NCBI GenBank assembly: GCA_021801905.1 | Contig: JAKABJ010000007.1 | Location: forward strand, 1-33,162 | DNA length: 33,162 nucleotides | DNA from: Microcaldota archaeon | GTDB taxonomy: Archaea; Micrarchaeota; Micrarchaeia; Micrarchaeales; Micrarchaeaceae | Reading direction: 5' to 3' | Part shown: positions 1 through 9,091 of the stretch, piece after piece | Numbering within the stretch: position 1 is the first letter of the stretch | Layout: every line of letters begins with the position of its first letter | Translations under genes and position numbers: made by a program | Notes under the pieces: model-generated | The model's input: only the letters and a program-made list of their open reading frames with translations | Database searches by the model: none | Told to the model about the DNA's origin: nothing

Positions 1-810
1 TATTATGGGCAGCAATATTATAACTATGAAAATTCCGGCTTTTACCATTGTAGAAGAATGCAGGAATGCAGAGACAGGGGTAGGGCCTTCCATCGCATCA
101 GAAAGCCATTCATGAAAAGGAAATTGGGCAGATTTTGTGAATGCGCCGAATATTATCAGCCCAAGCGCTATAATTATAGAAATAGGCACAGATGAGAGCG
201 CACCGATTGCGGATATTATTGCAGCAAAATTAAATGTGCCTAATGAGGCCCATATGAGCAGGATGCCGGAAAGCATCATTATGTCTCCAATGAGAATTGT
301 TGTTATCGCTTTTCTTGCAGCATATGGTGGAGCGTCCTTCTGCATCCAGAACCCTATCAATAGGTAACTGGTTATCCCGAGCCCTTCCCATGCTATAAAA
401 AAGGTTATGAAGCCTCCAGATATTGCAAGAAGAGTCATCGAAGCTGCAAAAATGCTTAATTCTACATAGTATCTGCCTTGCTCCCCTGGTTCGTCCATGT
501 ATCCTATCGAATAAAGGAATATCAAAGGCGAGATTATGCCGATGAGTATGAGCAGGATCTGATTGATGTAACCAAAAGAGAAAGATAATGGGAATGATAT
601 GCCTCCCACAGATGTAAACCACCCTATCCTGCCGTATTTGAGCATATTTGGATAAAGAAGCACGATTAGGGCAAGTATGGAGGATCCTAAAGAGCCTGCA
701 AATGCAGCATATTTTGAGTAGCTTTTACCGTTTTCGTTTATGCCAAGCAGCAGGGATGCTGCCCCTCCAACCAGAAGCGGAATTATTATGTATAGTATGA
801 ACATGCTCAT
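1..810 (-). CDS. nuoL: NADH-quinone oxidoreductase subunit L (NuoL/Mrp antiporter-like), C-terminal part outside the window
   Basis: Open-ended minus frame (absent from the ORF track) translated by eye: MSMFILYIIIPLLVGGAASLLLG...YSIGYMDEPGEQGRYYVELSIFAASMTLLAISGGFITFFIAWEGLGITSYLLIGFW...FPFHEWLSDAMEGPTPVSAFLHSSTMVKAG. Start ATG overlaps the nuoK stop. Confidence 0.9.
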   Translation of the reverse strand, partial: MSMFILYIIIPLLVGGAASLLLGINENGKSYSKYAAFAGSLGSSILALIVLLYPNMLKYGRIGWFTSVGGISFPLSFSFGYINQILLILIGIISPLIFLYSIGYMDEPGEQGRYYVELSIFAASMTLLAISGGFITFFIAWEGLGITSYLLIGFWMQKDAPPYAARKAITTILIGDIMMLSGILLIWASLGTFNFAAIISAIGALSSVPISIIIALGLIIFGAFTKSAQFPFHEWLSDAMEGPTPVSAFLHSSTMVKAGIFIVIILLPII

Positions 811-1106
811 CTCTCACCGTATTTCGATAGTTTTGACACATCAAGGTCTGTCTTGAACAGAGTGGTGTATCTATAAAGCACGACCAGTGCTATAACATCT
901 ATAGCTGCTATCGCCCATATTACAAACAGAAGGGGAAGAATCATTGGGCTGTTTGAGTACCCATACAATGAAACTGCTAGCAACGAAGCTGCAACAAGTA
1001 TTATCTCTATTAAAAGTATTATAACTACAAAATGGCGGGATCCTATTATTCCAGCAATCCCAATAGAAAGAAGCCCTAGCCCTATTATTACAAAATAATC
1101 AAGCAT
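807..1106 (-). CDS. nuoK: NADH-quinone oxidoreductase subunit K
   Basis: 99 aa, three hydrophobic helices, position between nuoJ and nuoL, NuoK-like composition (MLDYFVIIGLGLLSIGIAGII...LLIEIILVAASLL). Confidence 0.88.
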   Translation of the reverse strand: MLDYFVIIGLGLLSIGIAGIIGSRHFVVIILLIEIILVAASLLAVSLYGYSNSPMILPLLFVIWAIAAIDVIALVVLYRYTTLFKTDLDVSKLSKYGER

Positions 1107-1107
1107 T

Positions 1108-1593
1108 TCATCTCAGCCTATTCAGAAGCTTTATAGCCCCAATCCCTACACCGAACAGCATTACAATTACCCCATAAAGAGAGGAGATGGAAGACCCGGA
1201 AGAGAATGACTGCGAGATTGAGTTTGCAGCGTATGCCTGCGGTGTGGCAGCTGATGCAAGCGCTGTAAGACTGCCGGAATTGTATGCTCCATAGAAAAGT
1301 ATGCCGAATATTGCAACTGCAGATATTATAATTGCTGGCCAGTTCGTATATTTGAATTTTGAATAGCCTATCGCAGCAACCCCTACAAAAAGGTAAGTAG
1401 AGACGCCACCAACCATTATGAGCAGCTGTATTACAGCCAGCGTAGGCTGGTTTAGCGCAAGGAAGAGAAGGGAATTTAGCACGAAAAGGACGGATATTGC
1501 GGCTGCTATGTGCAGTATATTTCTGAAGAGTAACACAGATATGGAAGATGCTAGTGCAAGCAAACCCAATATCAGAACTATGAAGTAAACCAT
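1108..1593 (-). CDS. nuoJ: NADH-quinone oxidoreductase subunit J
   Basis: 161 aa membrane protein; NuoJ-like N-terminus (ALNQPTLAVIQLLIMVGGVSTYLFVGVAAIG) and operon position. Confidence 0.85.
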   Translation of the reverse strand: MVYFIVLILGLLALASSISVLLFRNILHIAAAISVLFVLNSLLFLALNQPTLAVIQLLIMVGGVSTYLFVGVAAIGYSKFKYTNWPAIIISAVAIFGILFYGAYNSGSLTALASAATPQAYAANSISQSFSSGSSISSLYGVIVMLFGVGIGAIKLLNRLR

Positions 1594-1609
1594 ATTACCA
1601 GCGTAGGCT

Positions 1610-1975
1610 TTACTTGAGGTCTTCAGGCCTTTTTATGAACTCCCTCCTGTCAAACCTTTCAAAATCATAATCTTTTGTAAGGATAAGGCATTCCGTAGGG
1701 CAAACCTCTTCGCATAACGCGCAGAAAAGACAGCGTTCAAGATTTATCTGTGGCATTTTCTTTATCCCTTTATCCGTCTCCGTATCAACCATCTCTATGG
1801 TCTGGTTTGGGCAGATGCGTGCGCATGCTGCACAACTTACGCATGTCTTCATATCCAGCTTGTGTATCCCCCTGTAATTATCAGTAACCGCCTCTCTGTT
1901 TTCAGGATACTCAAGAGTGGCAGGAGGTTTTAGAGCCTCTTTAAATACTTTTGCGAGGGGTTTGATCATTACCAT
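1610..1975 (-). CDS. nuoI: NADH-quinone oxidoreductase subunit I, 2x[4Fe-4S] ferredoxin
   Basis: Two Cys clusters: CVSCAACARICP and CLFCALCEEVCP. ORF opens at 1993; internal ATG at 1975 (MIKPLAK region) also possible. Confidence 0.9.
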   Translation of the reverse strand: MVMIKPLAKVFKEALKPPATLEYPENREAVTDNYRGIHKLDMKTCVSCAACARICPNQTIEMVDTETDKGIKKMPQINLERCLFCALCEEVCPTECLILTKDYDFERFDRREFIKRPEDLK

Positions 1976-1982
1976 GCATTCA

Positions 1983-3026
1983 CTAGTGTACAAACAATAC
2001 GAATGTAAGTAATAAATTAACTACTGCAAGCGGGGTCAGATATGCCCAGCCAAGCCTCAGAACCCTGTCTATCCTCATCCTTACGGTTGTGGACCTTATT
2101 ACAACGATGAATAGCGAGATTAAAACTACTTTTATCAGCGTCCATGCGAGAGGGGGAAGAAAAGAGGGGCCCATGTAACCTCCAAAGAAGAGCGTAGCTA
2201 TCAGCAAAGAGCCTACAAAAAGCCTCACATAATCAAGAAACAGGACCAAAGCATAATAGGGAGCGCTTACATCTGTGAGCCATCCTGCAATCAGCTCGCT
2301 ATCCGCCTCCCTTAGGTCAAATGGGGGCCTTTCCATCTCAGCCAGCATTATTATGAAAAAGACAAGTAAGCCTATCGGCATCAATATTGCAAACCAATAG
2401 TGGCTCTGTGCGGAGACTATGCCAGTCAAGCTGTAGCTGTTTGCAAGCATAGCTACAGCCGCTATTACAAGTATAAATGGTATCTCATAGCTTATCAGCA
2501 TCACTACAGACCTTTCCGCCCCTATGGATGCAAATTTGTTTCCGCTAGTCCAGCCTGCAAGGAAAACAAGCAGGGGAATGAATGACAGGACCATGAAAAC
2601 AACAATTAGCCCTATCCCTGTGTTTATCCCAACGTAAGAGCTGGTGAGGGGGATAAAAAATAGCATTATGATAAAAGCTGAAACCATCAAAGGTATGGAA
2701 AGCCCAAAAAGAGGCCTGTCAGAATTTGATGGTATTATATTTTCCTTGCTTATCAGCTTTAGGAGGTCTGCCAGGTTCTGCAATATCCCGAACTTTCCAA
2801 CATACGTTGGTCCGTGCCTTGACTGCATCCTGGCCATAAATTTCCTTTCGACCCATCCGAACAGGTATGCGAAGATGCCTGCGATTATGATCAAGCTTAT
2901 TGCGAATATTAGCATTGCGATTATTAGTGAGGCAGGAAGCAGATACTGGGAGCTTATGTATCCTCCCAGTAATTTACTCGTTATGCCGTAATAAGAGCTA
3001 ACAAACCCTGAAGATATGTCTAACAT
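1983..3026 (-). CDS. nuoH: NADH-quinone oxidoreductase subunit H
   Basis: 347 aa; NuoH signatures ERKFMARMQSRHGPTYVGKFGILQNLADLLKLISKE and AEMERPPFDLREADSELIAGW. Confidence 0.95.
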   Translation of the reverse strand: MLDISSGFVSSYYGITSKLLGGYISSQYLLPASLIIAMLIFAISLIIIAGIFAYLFGWVERKFMARMQSRHGPTYVGKFGILQNLADLLKLISKENIIPSNSDRPLFGLSIPLMVSAFIIMLFFIPLTSSYVGINTGIGLIVVFMVLSFIPLLVFLAGWTSGNKFASIGAERSVVMLISYEIPFILVIAAVAMLANSYSLTGIVSAQSHYWFAILMPIGLLVFFIIMLAEMERPPFDLREADSELIAGWLTDVSAPYYALVLFLDYVRLFVGSLLIATLFFGGYMGPSFLPPLAWTLIKVVLISLFIVVIRSTTVRMRIDRVLRLGWAYLTPLAVVNLLLTFVLFVH

Positions 3027-3084
3027 GTAAAAATCTAATGCATCTAATCTTTTTATTGATTACCTGATAATCTATGCTGATCTT

Positions 3085-3342
3085 ATGAATGATATTGCTG
3101 CAAAGATATTGAAAGAGGGAAGCGTGCGAATAAGAGTTAAAAGGACAGGTATGTTTCAGTTTCAGGTTTTTAAGGTGAGAAAAGTGAAGGTGGGAAATAA
3201 CGAGTTTGTTGAGCTTTATCTTGACAGGGTATTGGATATGCCGGAAATCCATAGAGTTGCCGCTGAGACTGGATTGCCTGTAGAGGCCACCAATGGAAGA
3301 GCTTTCCCTGAAGGCACAGGGGCAACGGATTTCTTGGTTTAG
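3085..3342 (+). CDS. Hypothetical protein, 85 aa
   Basis: Complete ORF between divergent nuoH and the 155-aa ORF; soluble, basic, no family recognised. The opposing minus ORF 2998-3252 is less plausible. Confidence 0.6.
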   Translation: MNDIAAKILKEGSVRIRVKRTGMFQFQVFKVRKVKVGNNEFVELYLDRVLDMPEIHRVAAETGLPVEATNGRAFPEGTGATDFLV

Positions 3343-3459
3343 ATCTGCTTTAGGCAGGTCTGGAAATCCTGCACATCTCGTGGATTGAATTGTTTTACGG
3401 AATAAAGATAGTAATTAATACTTTATTTAATACAAGACTATTGAATTCTTGTTGAGGGC

Positions 3460-3927
3460 TTGTTTATGGAGCTTAATGAATCTAAATTGATAGAGAGGGA
3501 AGTAACCTTAAGAAATATGATTGTCACGAAGGAGGTTTTGGAGACCAGAAGATCCATAATTCGGTGGCTTGCTCTTGCAATGGGTGTAATAAATCCTGGA
3601 GAGTCCCGCCAAAGCTCAATAACTGTGCTAGATGCGATATTCTACTTCCAATTTGTCAATAAACACGATCCAAACGTGCAGGAACTTTCAGAATACATAA
3701 CTAAGAATTGGGAGCCGATAAATGAGAAGACGCTTAGATATCATCTATTGCAGTTAAAGAAAGCAAACATAGTCAATAACTCCAAAGGCGTATATTTTCT
3801 TGCAAGCGTAGATGGTGATCAGAAGTACAATGAAGAGGCATGGCTGACTAGCTATTTTAATTCAGAGGTACAGCCTATAAAAGACAAGGTTTCATCTGTC
3901 CTTAAGGAATTGAAGACAAGGCAATAA
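3460..3927 (+). CDS. Hypothetical protein with possible C-terminal winged-helix segment
   Basis: 155 aa; segment ITKNWEPINEKTLRYHLLQLKKANIVNNSKGVYFLAS resembles an HTH recognition helix plus wing. Stop lies 2 nt before the next ORF. Confidence 0.7.
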   Translation: MFMELNESKLIEREVTLRNMIVTKEVLETRRSIIRWLALAMGVINPGESRQSSITVLDAIFYFQFVNKHDPNVQELSEYITKNWEPINEKTLRYHLLQLKKANIVNNSKGVYFLASVDGDQKYNEEAWLTSYFNSEVQPIKDKVSSVLKELKTRQ

Positions 3928-3929
3928 AC

Positions 3930-5630
3930 ATGAATAAAAAAGAGTTTCTAATATACGGAATAATCGCCATAATAATAGTTGCAGCAGTAGCGTCCGCCTT
4001 GATATTTACCACAATAAACAAAACCTATTCCGTCAAAGTGACACTGGAAACCAACTCCACGCTTAATGTTTACCCTTATCAGGAATCCGGTTTTAGAATA
4101 TACATAAATAACACTGGTGGCAGCGGCATTTCGCAGATGCCTTTGACTTTCTATCTTAATGGAAATCCCCTGCAATCTTATAGCGTTACACTTCCGGCAG
4201 GAGTGGGCACGTACATCCCTGCGAATTATATTTATCCTTCAAACGGCACATTTGAATTCAGTGCGATAGCAGATCCCGGGCACGTATTTCAAATTTCTAA
4301 TAGAAATCTTGCACAGAGCAGCATTATTATAAATGTGAGCAGTCAAGAGCGCCCATCACCATACACATCCATACCTAATTCTAACGTGACATCCACTCAA
4401 GCGACATACTTGATAGGAGGGGGAGTTACTTTGGCATACGAGCTAGGCTCTGGATACAATATCAGCACAATTAACAACATCTTTGGACCTACAAAAAGTA
4501 TTATTACAAAAATACTCCAGGATTTGTCACCGGAAATTGCCAGTGTTTCTTCATCGATAGTTTATTACCCATCAAACAGCATAGGCTACTCTGCATGGAT
4601 TGACGGAACGATAAACCCCTACCAAGCCGGTGCGGTCACATCTAGCTTCGGATTCAAGCAATCTGCGATAGAAGTAAATGGCACGCCAGTAATATTATCT
4701 AAAATCAGCAATACAACAAGCATGTGCATCTATTATTCGAAAGGGTGGACAAAGATTATCTCGTATTACAATAATACTCTAAACGAAACATGCGCCACAA
4801 TTGCTGCCACATCTTATGAAGACCTGCAATCAAATACAATAGTATCAATGCTGAATTCCACTCCAAGAATGTTAAATATTACAAACAAGTTCAGATACTC
4901 GAATTCCACATATTATGGGCAGATTTTCTCCTATGCAAAAAACAGAAATTTCTCATACTCTAATGTATTTGCGAACAAATACGGCTCATTCATATCTGTA
5001 TTGCAGAGGAACATTCCAGCAATCAAAATAAACTCAACGGAATACACTTGCTATGGGCTAATATATAATTCAAGCAATACGAGCATTTGCTCAAGTTTTA
5101 TATACCCTGTCGGAAGCAGCGGATTGAGTTACGGCCTCCTCAATCAAACTATGATAACAAGCAACTACACAGCAACTTTACTCTCCTTTGTTAATCAAAG
5201 CAACCTTATTCTTGCAAATGAAAATGGAGTGATATTGCTCAATTCCCTAAATATCAGCAAGAGAAGCACAAAATGGGAAGGCGCATTTAAAAATACATGC
5301 ACGCTCCCAAATGCTTCAATAAATTTCCAATGCAGCGTGGTTTCGTTCAATCAGACCACCAATAAGATAACTTTAAACATAACCAACAACATGCATTATT
5401 CTGCAAAACTGAACAGCATATCTTGTGTATTTAGCGGAGAAACAGGAGAGAGCATAATCAACTCTACTTTAAAACCGGGCGCCAGTGTAGAGGCAAGTAC
5501 AACCTGCTACAACATACCTGTGCCAATAAGCACAGCTACAACAACATACAACTTTATAATAAACTATACTGCAAACGGCCAGACAAAATTGGATGCAGGG
5601 CTACTTAACCTGAGCAATTTTATAGTATGA
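3930..5630 (+). CDS. Membrane-anchored extracytoplasmic protein (hypothetical surface protein)
   Basis: 566 aa; N-terminal TM/signal anchor (LIYGIIAIIIVAAVASALIF), then a long N/S/T-rich region with many N-x-S/T sequons. Confidence 0.8.
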   Translation: MNKKEFLIYGIIAIIIVAAVASALIFTTINKTYSVKVTLETNSTLNVYPYQESGFRIYINNTGGSGISQMPLTFYLNGNPLQSYSVTLPAGVGTYIPANYIYPSNGTFEFSAIADPGHVFQISNRNLAQSSIIINVSSQERPSPYTSIPNSNVTSTQATYLIGGGVTLAYELGSGYNISTINNIFGPTKSIITKILQDLSPEIASVSSSIVYYPSNSIGYSAWIDGTINPYQAGAVTSSFGFKQSAIEVNGTPVILSKISNTTSMCIYYSKGWTKIISYYNNTLNETCATIAATSYEDLQSNTIVSMLNSTPRMLNITNKFRYSNSTYYGQIFSYAKNRNFSYSNVFANKYGSFISVLQRNIPAIKINSTEYTCYGLIYNSSNTSICSSFIYPVGSSGLSYGLLNQTMITSNYTATLLSFVNQSNLILANENGVILLNSLNISKRSTKWEGAFKNTCTLPNASINFQCSVVSFNQTTNKITLNITNNMHYSAKLNSISCVFSGETGESIINSTLKPGASVEASTTCYNIPVPISTATTTYNFIINYTANGQTKLDAGLLNLSNFIV

Positions 5631-5689
5631 GATGCTTTAGCATTTCAATTGCGTGAGAAGTCCGCACAGAGGAGTATGTCACAATTGAG

Positions 5690-5763
5690 CGGGCCCAGGG
5701 GGATTTGGACCCCCGACCTACTGGTTAAGAGCCAGCCGCTCTACCAGGCTGAGCTATGGGCCC
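5690..5763 (-). tRNA. tRNA-Lys (CTT)
   Basis: Reverse complement folds as GGGCCCA/TGGGCCC acceptor, GCTC/GAGC D-stem, GCTGG-CTCTTAA-CCAGT anticodon arm, GGGGG-TCCAAAT-CCCCC T-arm; no intron. Confidence 0.95.
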
Positions 5764-5784
5764 TCAAAGATTTACAGTAATTGC

Positions 5785-6183
5785 TTATTTTAACCCTTGT
5801 CCTTTAAAAAGAAGCACTATTGAAGCGATTATTATCACATCAAGAGTCGAACAAAACTCGCAGATTTTTCCCAGCATATACATGGAAAAGAGAGAATAGA
5901 TAATACCTCCTATGCCTATGAGGAACCACAATTCTGCAAGAGTACTTCTTTTGGAGAACGACAAAATCAATGCAATTAAGAACCATATAACTGCGTATAT
6001 GGCCAAAGGCACTCCAAATATTATTGAATAGGAGCTCGTAATCACTTCTTGGCAATTAATCAAGCCAGATGTTGGGCATACAAGCGCACCGGGATTATAG
6101 TGTGAATATGCCAAGTAGACAGATATTATCACACCTATTACCAGGATTGCCTGCAATGCAGATATTTTCAAATAATCTACCAA
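5785..6183 (-). CDS. Vitamin K epoxide reductase (VKOR) family protein
   Basis: 132 aa, 4 TM; VKOR pattern LINCQEV..S.YSIIFGVPLAIY and CxxC-type ICEFC. Confidence 0.88.
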   Translation of the reverse strand: MVDYLKISALQAILVIGVIISVYLAYSHYNPGALVCPTSGLINCQEVITSSYSIIFGVPLAIYAVIWFLIALILSFSKRSTLAELWFLIGIGGIIYSLFSMYMLGKICEFCSTLDVIIIASIVLLFKGQGLK

Positions 6184-6201
6184 TTATATTCAAAAATCAG
6201 T

Positions 6202-6222
6202 GGCTTTCAAAGCCTATATATC
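6202..6222. promoter_or_regulatory. Divergent VKOR/DDAH promoter: palindrome plus TATA-like element
   Basis: GGCTTT-C-AAAGCC (6202-6214) directly followed by CTATATAT; about 25-30 nt before the DDAH ATG and about 35 nt before the VKOR ATG. Confidence 0.45.
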
Positions 6223-6243
6223 TTTCTGGTAAAAACTAAAAAT

Positions 6244-7068
6244 ATGCAGCGCAGAAACAACGGGCTTTTCTTTAATAGCGCAATAATGATAAAGCCGGGC
6301 AGCAACATGGCGAAAGGTTTTAGTACTGTTAACTATGGCAGCCCTGATTATAATTTGGCTTTAACCCAGCATCAAGAGTACGTAAACATTCTCAAGTCCC
6401 TAGGGATAAATGTTTATTTGTTTGAATCCTCAGAAGATCCTGATGGGCATTTTGTTGAGGACATGGCTGGCGTATTTACAAAAAGAGATGGAAAGCTGGC
6501 TGGAATAATTGGCAATCCCGCCAAAGAACCAAGGAAAAAAGAGTTAGGTAAAGCTGTAAAAATAATTAGGGATAGGGTAACTGAGATAATAACACCTGAC
6601 TTTTCGCGTACTTCTGCCACTTTGGAATTTGGAGATGTAATAATGTTTGGCAAAAACGTAATAATAGGAGTATCTACACGCACCAATGCCGCGGGAGCAT
6701 CTCTTCTTGAGGGAATTTTAAAGAAGATTGATCCAGAGTTGTCAGTAATCAAAATCAATGTGGCAAACGTATTGCATGCAGACACTGGATTATCTCCGCT
6801 AAATGAAACCACTTTATTGCATAATCCTGCACTCATCTTGCCAAAAGATTTTCCATTTGAGGTAATAGATGTGCCTATGTCAGAAGGATATGCTGCAGCA
6901 GTGCTTCCGGTAAACAAAAATACCGTGATAATGCCAAAAGGCTTTCCTGAAACCAGTAAAATTGTCAGCAAATACTTTGACAATGTCATAAAGATAGACA
7001 CAAGCGAATTCATGAAGATGGATGGCAGCCTAAGGTGCCTTAAAATATCATGGTATGATGAAAGTTAG
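6244..7068 (+). CDS. Dimethylarginine dimethylaminohydrolase / arginine deiminase-superfamily amidinotransferase
   Basis: 274 aa; DDAH-like layout with FVEDMAGVF and C-terminal catalytic Cys context DGSLRCLKISW. Confidence 0.82.
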   Translation: MQRRNNGLFFNSAIMIKPGSNMAKGFSTVNYGSPDYNLALTQHQEYVNILKSLGINVYLFESSEDPDGHFVEDMAGVFTKRDGKLAGIIGNPAKEPRKKELGKAVKIIRDRVTEIITPDFSRTSATLEFGDVIMFGKNVIIGVSTRTNAAGASLLEGILKKIDPELSVIKINVANVLHADTGLSPLNETTLLHNPALILPKDFPFEVIDVPMSEGYAAAVLPVNKNTVIMPKGFPETSKIVSKYFDNVIKIDTSEFMKMDGSLRCLKISWYDES

Positions 7069-7181
7069 CATATAATTTGCCAATTATCAAGTCGGTCCGA
7101 GAGGCTTACCGAAAGTGTTTTAAAGCTGAAAAGCAAATAACCAGCAGACAAATTGTTGAGCTATTTGTCGTCGGTATCTTT

Positions 7182-9089
7182 ATGCCAGATGTAGATTATA
7201 GCGCGAAAGACATAATGGTGCTTTCAGGACCTCAAGGGGTTAGAAAAAGACCAGCAATGTATATCGGTTCTACATCAACCCAAGGCTTCCTTCACCTGCT
7301 ATACGAGGTCCTAGATAACGCAATAGACGAGGCAATTGCCGGTTATGCAGACGCTATAACTTTGCGCTTGACCAGAGAGGATGGAGTTGACATAGCAGAA
7401 GTGTCTGATAATGGGAGAGGGATCCCAGTCGACAACATATCGAAAGTAAATAAGCCAGCATTGGAGGTGATAATGACCTCTTTGCATTCAGGTGCAAAAT
7501 TTGAAAATAAGGCATATAAAGTATCAGGAGGCCTGCACGGAGTAGGGCTTACGGTAGTTAATTCGCTTTCAGAATACCTTGAGGCAACAATAAGCAGAAA
7601 CGGAAAGGTATACAGGCAAAAATTTAGCAGAGGGCTTGCTGTATCAGAATTGGAGATAATTGGAGATTCTGAAGGGAAAACAGGAACTACAATAAAGTTC
7701 AAACCAGATGTAGAGATTTTTTCAGCGAAAAACTTTGATACAATTCAACTAGTTGAGCGCATTAAAGACCTCACGTTCCTTAATCCAGGCATACGCATAA
7801 AGCTGATGGATGAAAGGGAGCCTCCGGGCATGGAAACAGAATTTTATTCCAAAGAAGGGCTGCCAGAATTTTTAGAGCATATAAGAGAAAAGAAAGAGCC
7901 GATAACAAAACCCATTTTAATAAAAAAAGACTCCGGAGAAACCAGACTAGAGCTCATTATGCAGTATGCAAATTCATATTCCGAAGAATTGCTCTCCTTT
8001 GTAAATAAGATAAAGACAGCCGCGGGAGGGTCTCATGTAACTGGTTTCCATGCTGCGCTTACAAGGGCCATAGTTTCATATAGCCAAAAAAACAGCAAAA
8101 AAAGAAGCAGCATAGAGTTGGAGGGGGATGATATAAGAGAGGGTTTGGTAGCCATAATCTCAATACTGATGCAGAACCCTGAATTTGAAGGGCAGACTAA
8201 AGAAAAGCTTGGGAATAGTTCAATCAAGACTTTTGTAGAGAACTCCGTATATTCTGAATTATCAAGATACCTGGAGGAAAACCCAGGCGAGGCTTCAAAA
8301 ATCCTGGATAAAGTATACAATGCTGCTGAAGCAAGGGAATCGGCAAGGCGTGCCAGGGAGCTTGCAAGGAAAAAAGGGATGTTCGAGGGAGCAGTCCTTC
8401 CGGGCAAGCTTGCAGATTGTACAGAAACAGATCCGGAAAAATGTGAAATTTTTATAGTTGAGGGTCAGAGCGCTGCTGGCTCTAGCAAAGAGGCGAGAGA
8501 CAGGTTCTATCAAGCGATACTTCCCCTTAGAGGAAAAGTCTTAAACGTGGAGAAGGCGAGCGAAGAAAAGATATTTGCCAATTCGGAATTGCACACCATG
8601 GTGACCGCTTTTGGAACGGGGATAAAAGAAACATTTAACGCCGACTCTGTCAGGTATAAGAAAATAATATTGCTTACGGATGCGGATGTGGATGGGAGCC
8701 ACATAAGGGTTTTGCTGCTGACATTCCTATACAGGTATATGAAGCCGCTGATAGACAAGGGGTTTGTATACATTGCCCAGCCGCCTTTATACAAGATCAT
8801 CAGAGGCAGAGAGATAAAATATGCATATAACGACCAGGAGCTTAATTCCATAATGAAGATTTATGAAGGCAAGGGCACCGTGCAAAGATATAAGGGTCTT
8901 GGAGAAATGAATCCGCAGCAACTCTGGGAAACCACCATGGATCCAAAGGTGAGGATGCTGAAGAAAGTCACAGTTGGAGATGCAGAGCTCGCCAATACGA
9001 TGTTCAGCATACTGATGGGAATTGATGTGGAGCAGCGAAGAAAGTTCCTGCAGGAGCATTCGAGCGAGGTTAAATTCTTAGATGTGTGA
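7182..9089 (+). CDS. gyrB: DNA gyrase subunit B
   Basis: GHKL motifs (EVLDNAIDEA, DNGRGIPVD, GGLHGVGLTVVN), TOPRIM (FIVEGQSAAGSS, DADVDGSHIRVLLLTF). The track ORF begins with TTG at 7077; ATG 7182 is the more plausible start. Confidence 0.96.
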   Translation: MPDVDYSAKDIMVLSGPQGVRKRPAMYIGSTSTQGFLHLLYEVLDNAIDEAIAGYADAITLRLTREDGVDIAEVSDNGRGIPVDNISKVNKPALEVIMTSLHSGAKFENKAYKVSGGLHGVGLTVVNSLSEYLEATISRNGKVYRQKFSRGLAVSELEIIGDSEGKTGTTIKFKPDVEIFSAKNFDTIQLVERIKDLTFLNPGIRIKLMDEREPPGMETEFYSKEGLPEFLEHIREKKEPITKPILIKKDSGETRLELIMQYANSYSEELLSFVNKIKTAAGGSHVTGFHAALTRAIVSYSQKNSKKRSSIELEGDDIREGLVAIISILMQNPEFEGQTKEKLGNSSIKTFVENSVYSELSRYLEENPGEASKILDKVYNAAEARESARRARELARKKGMFEGAVLPGKLADCTETDPEKCEIFIVEGQSAAGSSKEARDRFYQAILPLRGKVLNVEKASEEKIFANSELHTMVTAFGTGIKETFNADSVRYKKIILLTDADVDGSHIRVLLLTFLYRYMKPLIDKGFVYIAQPPLYKIIRGREIKYAYNDQELNSIMKIYEGKGTVQRYKGLGEMNPQQLWETTMDPKVRMLKKVTVGDAELANTMFSILMGIDVEQRRKFLQEHSSEVKFLDV

Positions 9090-9091
9090 GA

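Noticed and set aside
230-622. 130-aa minus ORF
   Set aside because: Wrong frame inside nuoL, whose open-ended frame gives a clear NuoL protein.
2998-3252. 84-aa minus ORF overlapping the 85-aa plus ORF and the nuoH start
   Set aside because: Composition (His/Ile-rich, no motif) looks non-coding; it would overlap nuoH's upstream region and the better-looking plus-strand ORF.
6414-7013. 199-aa minus ORF antisense to the DDAH-like gene
   Set aside because: The opposite strand encodes a recognisable enzyme with catalytic motifs; the antisense product has no recognisable motif.
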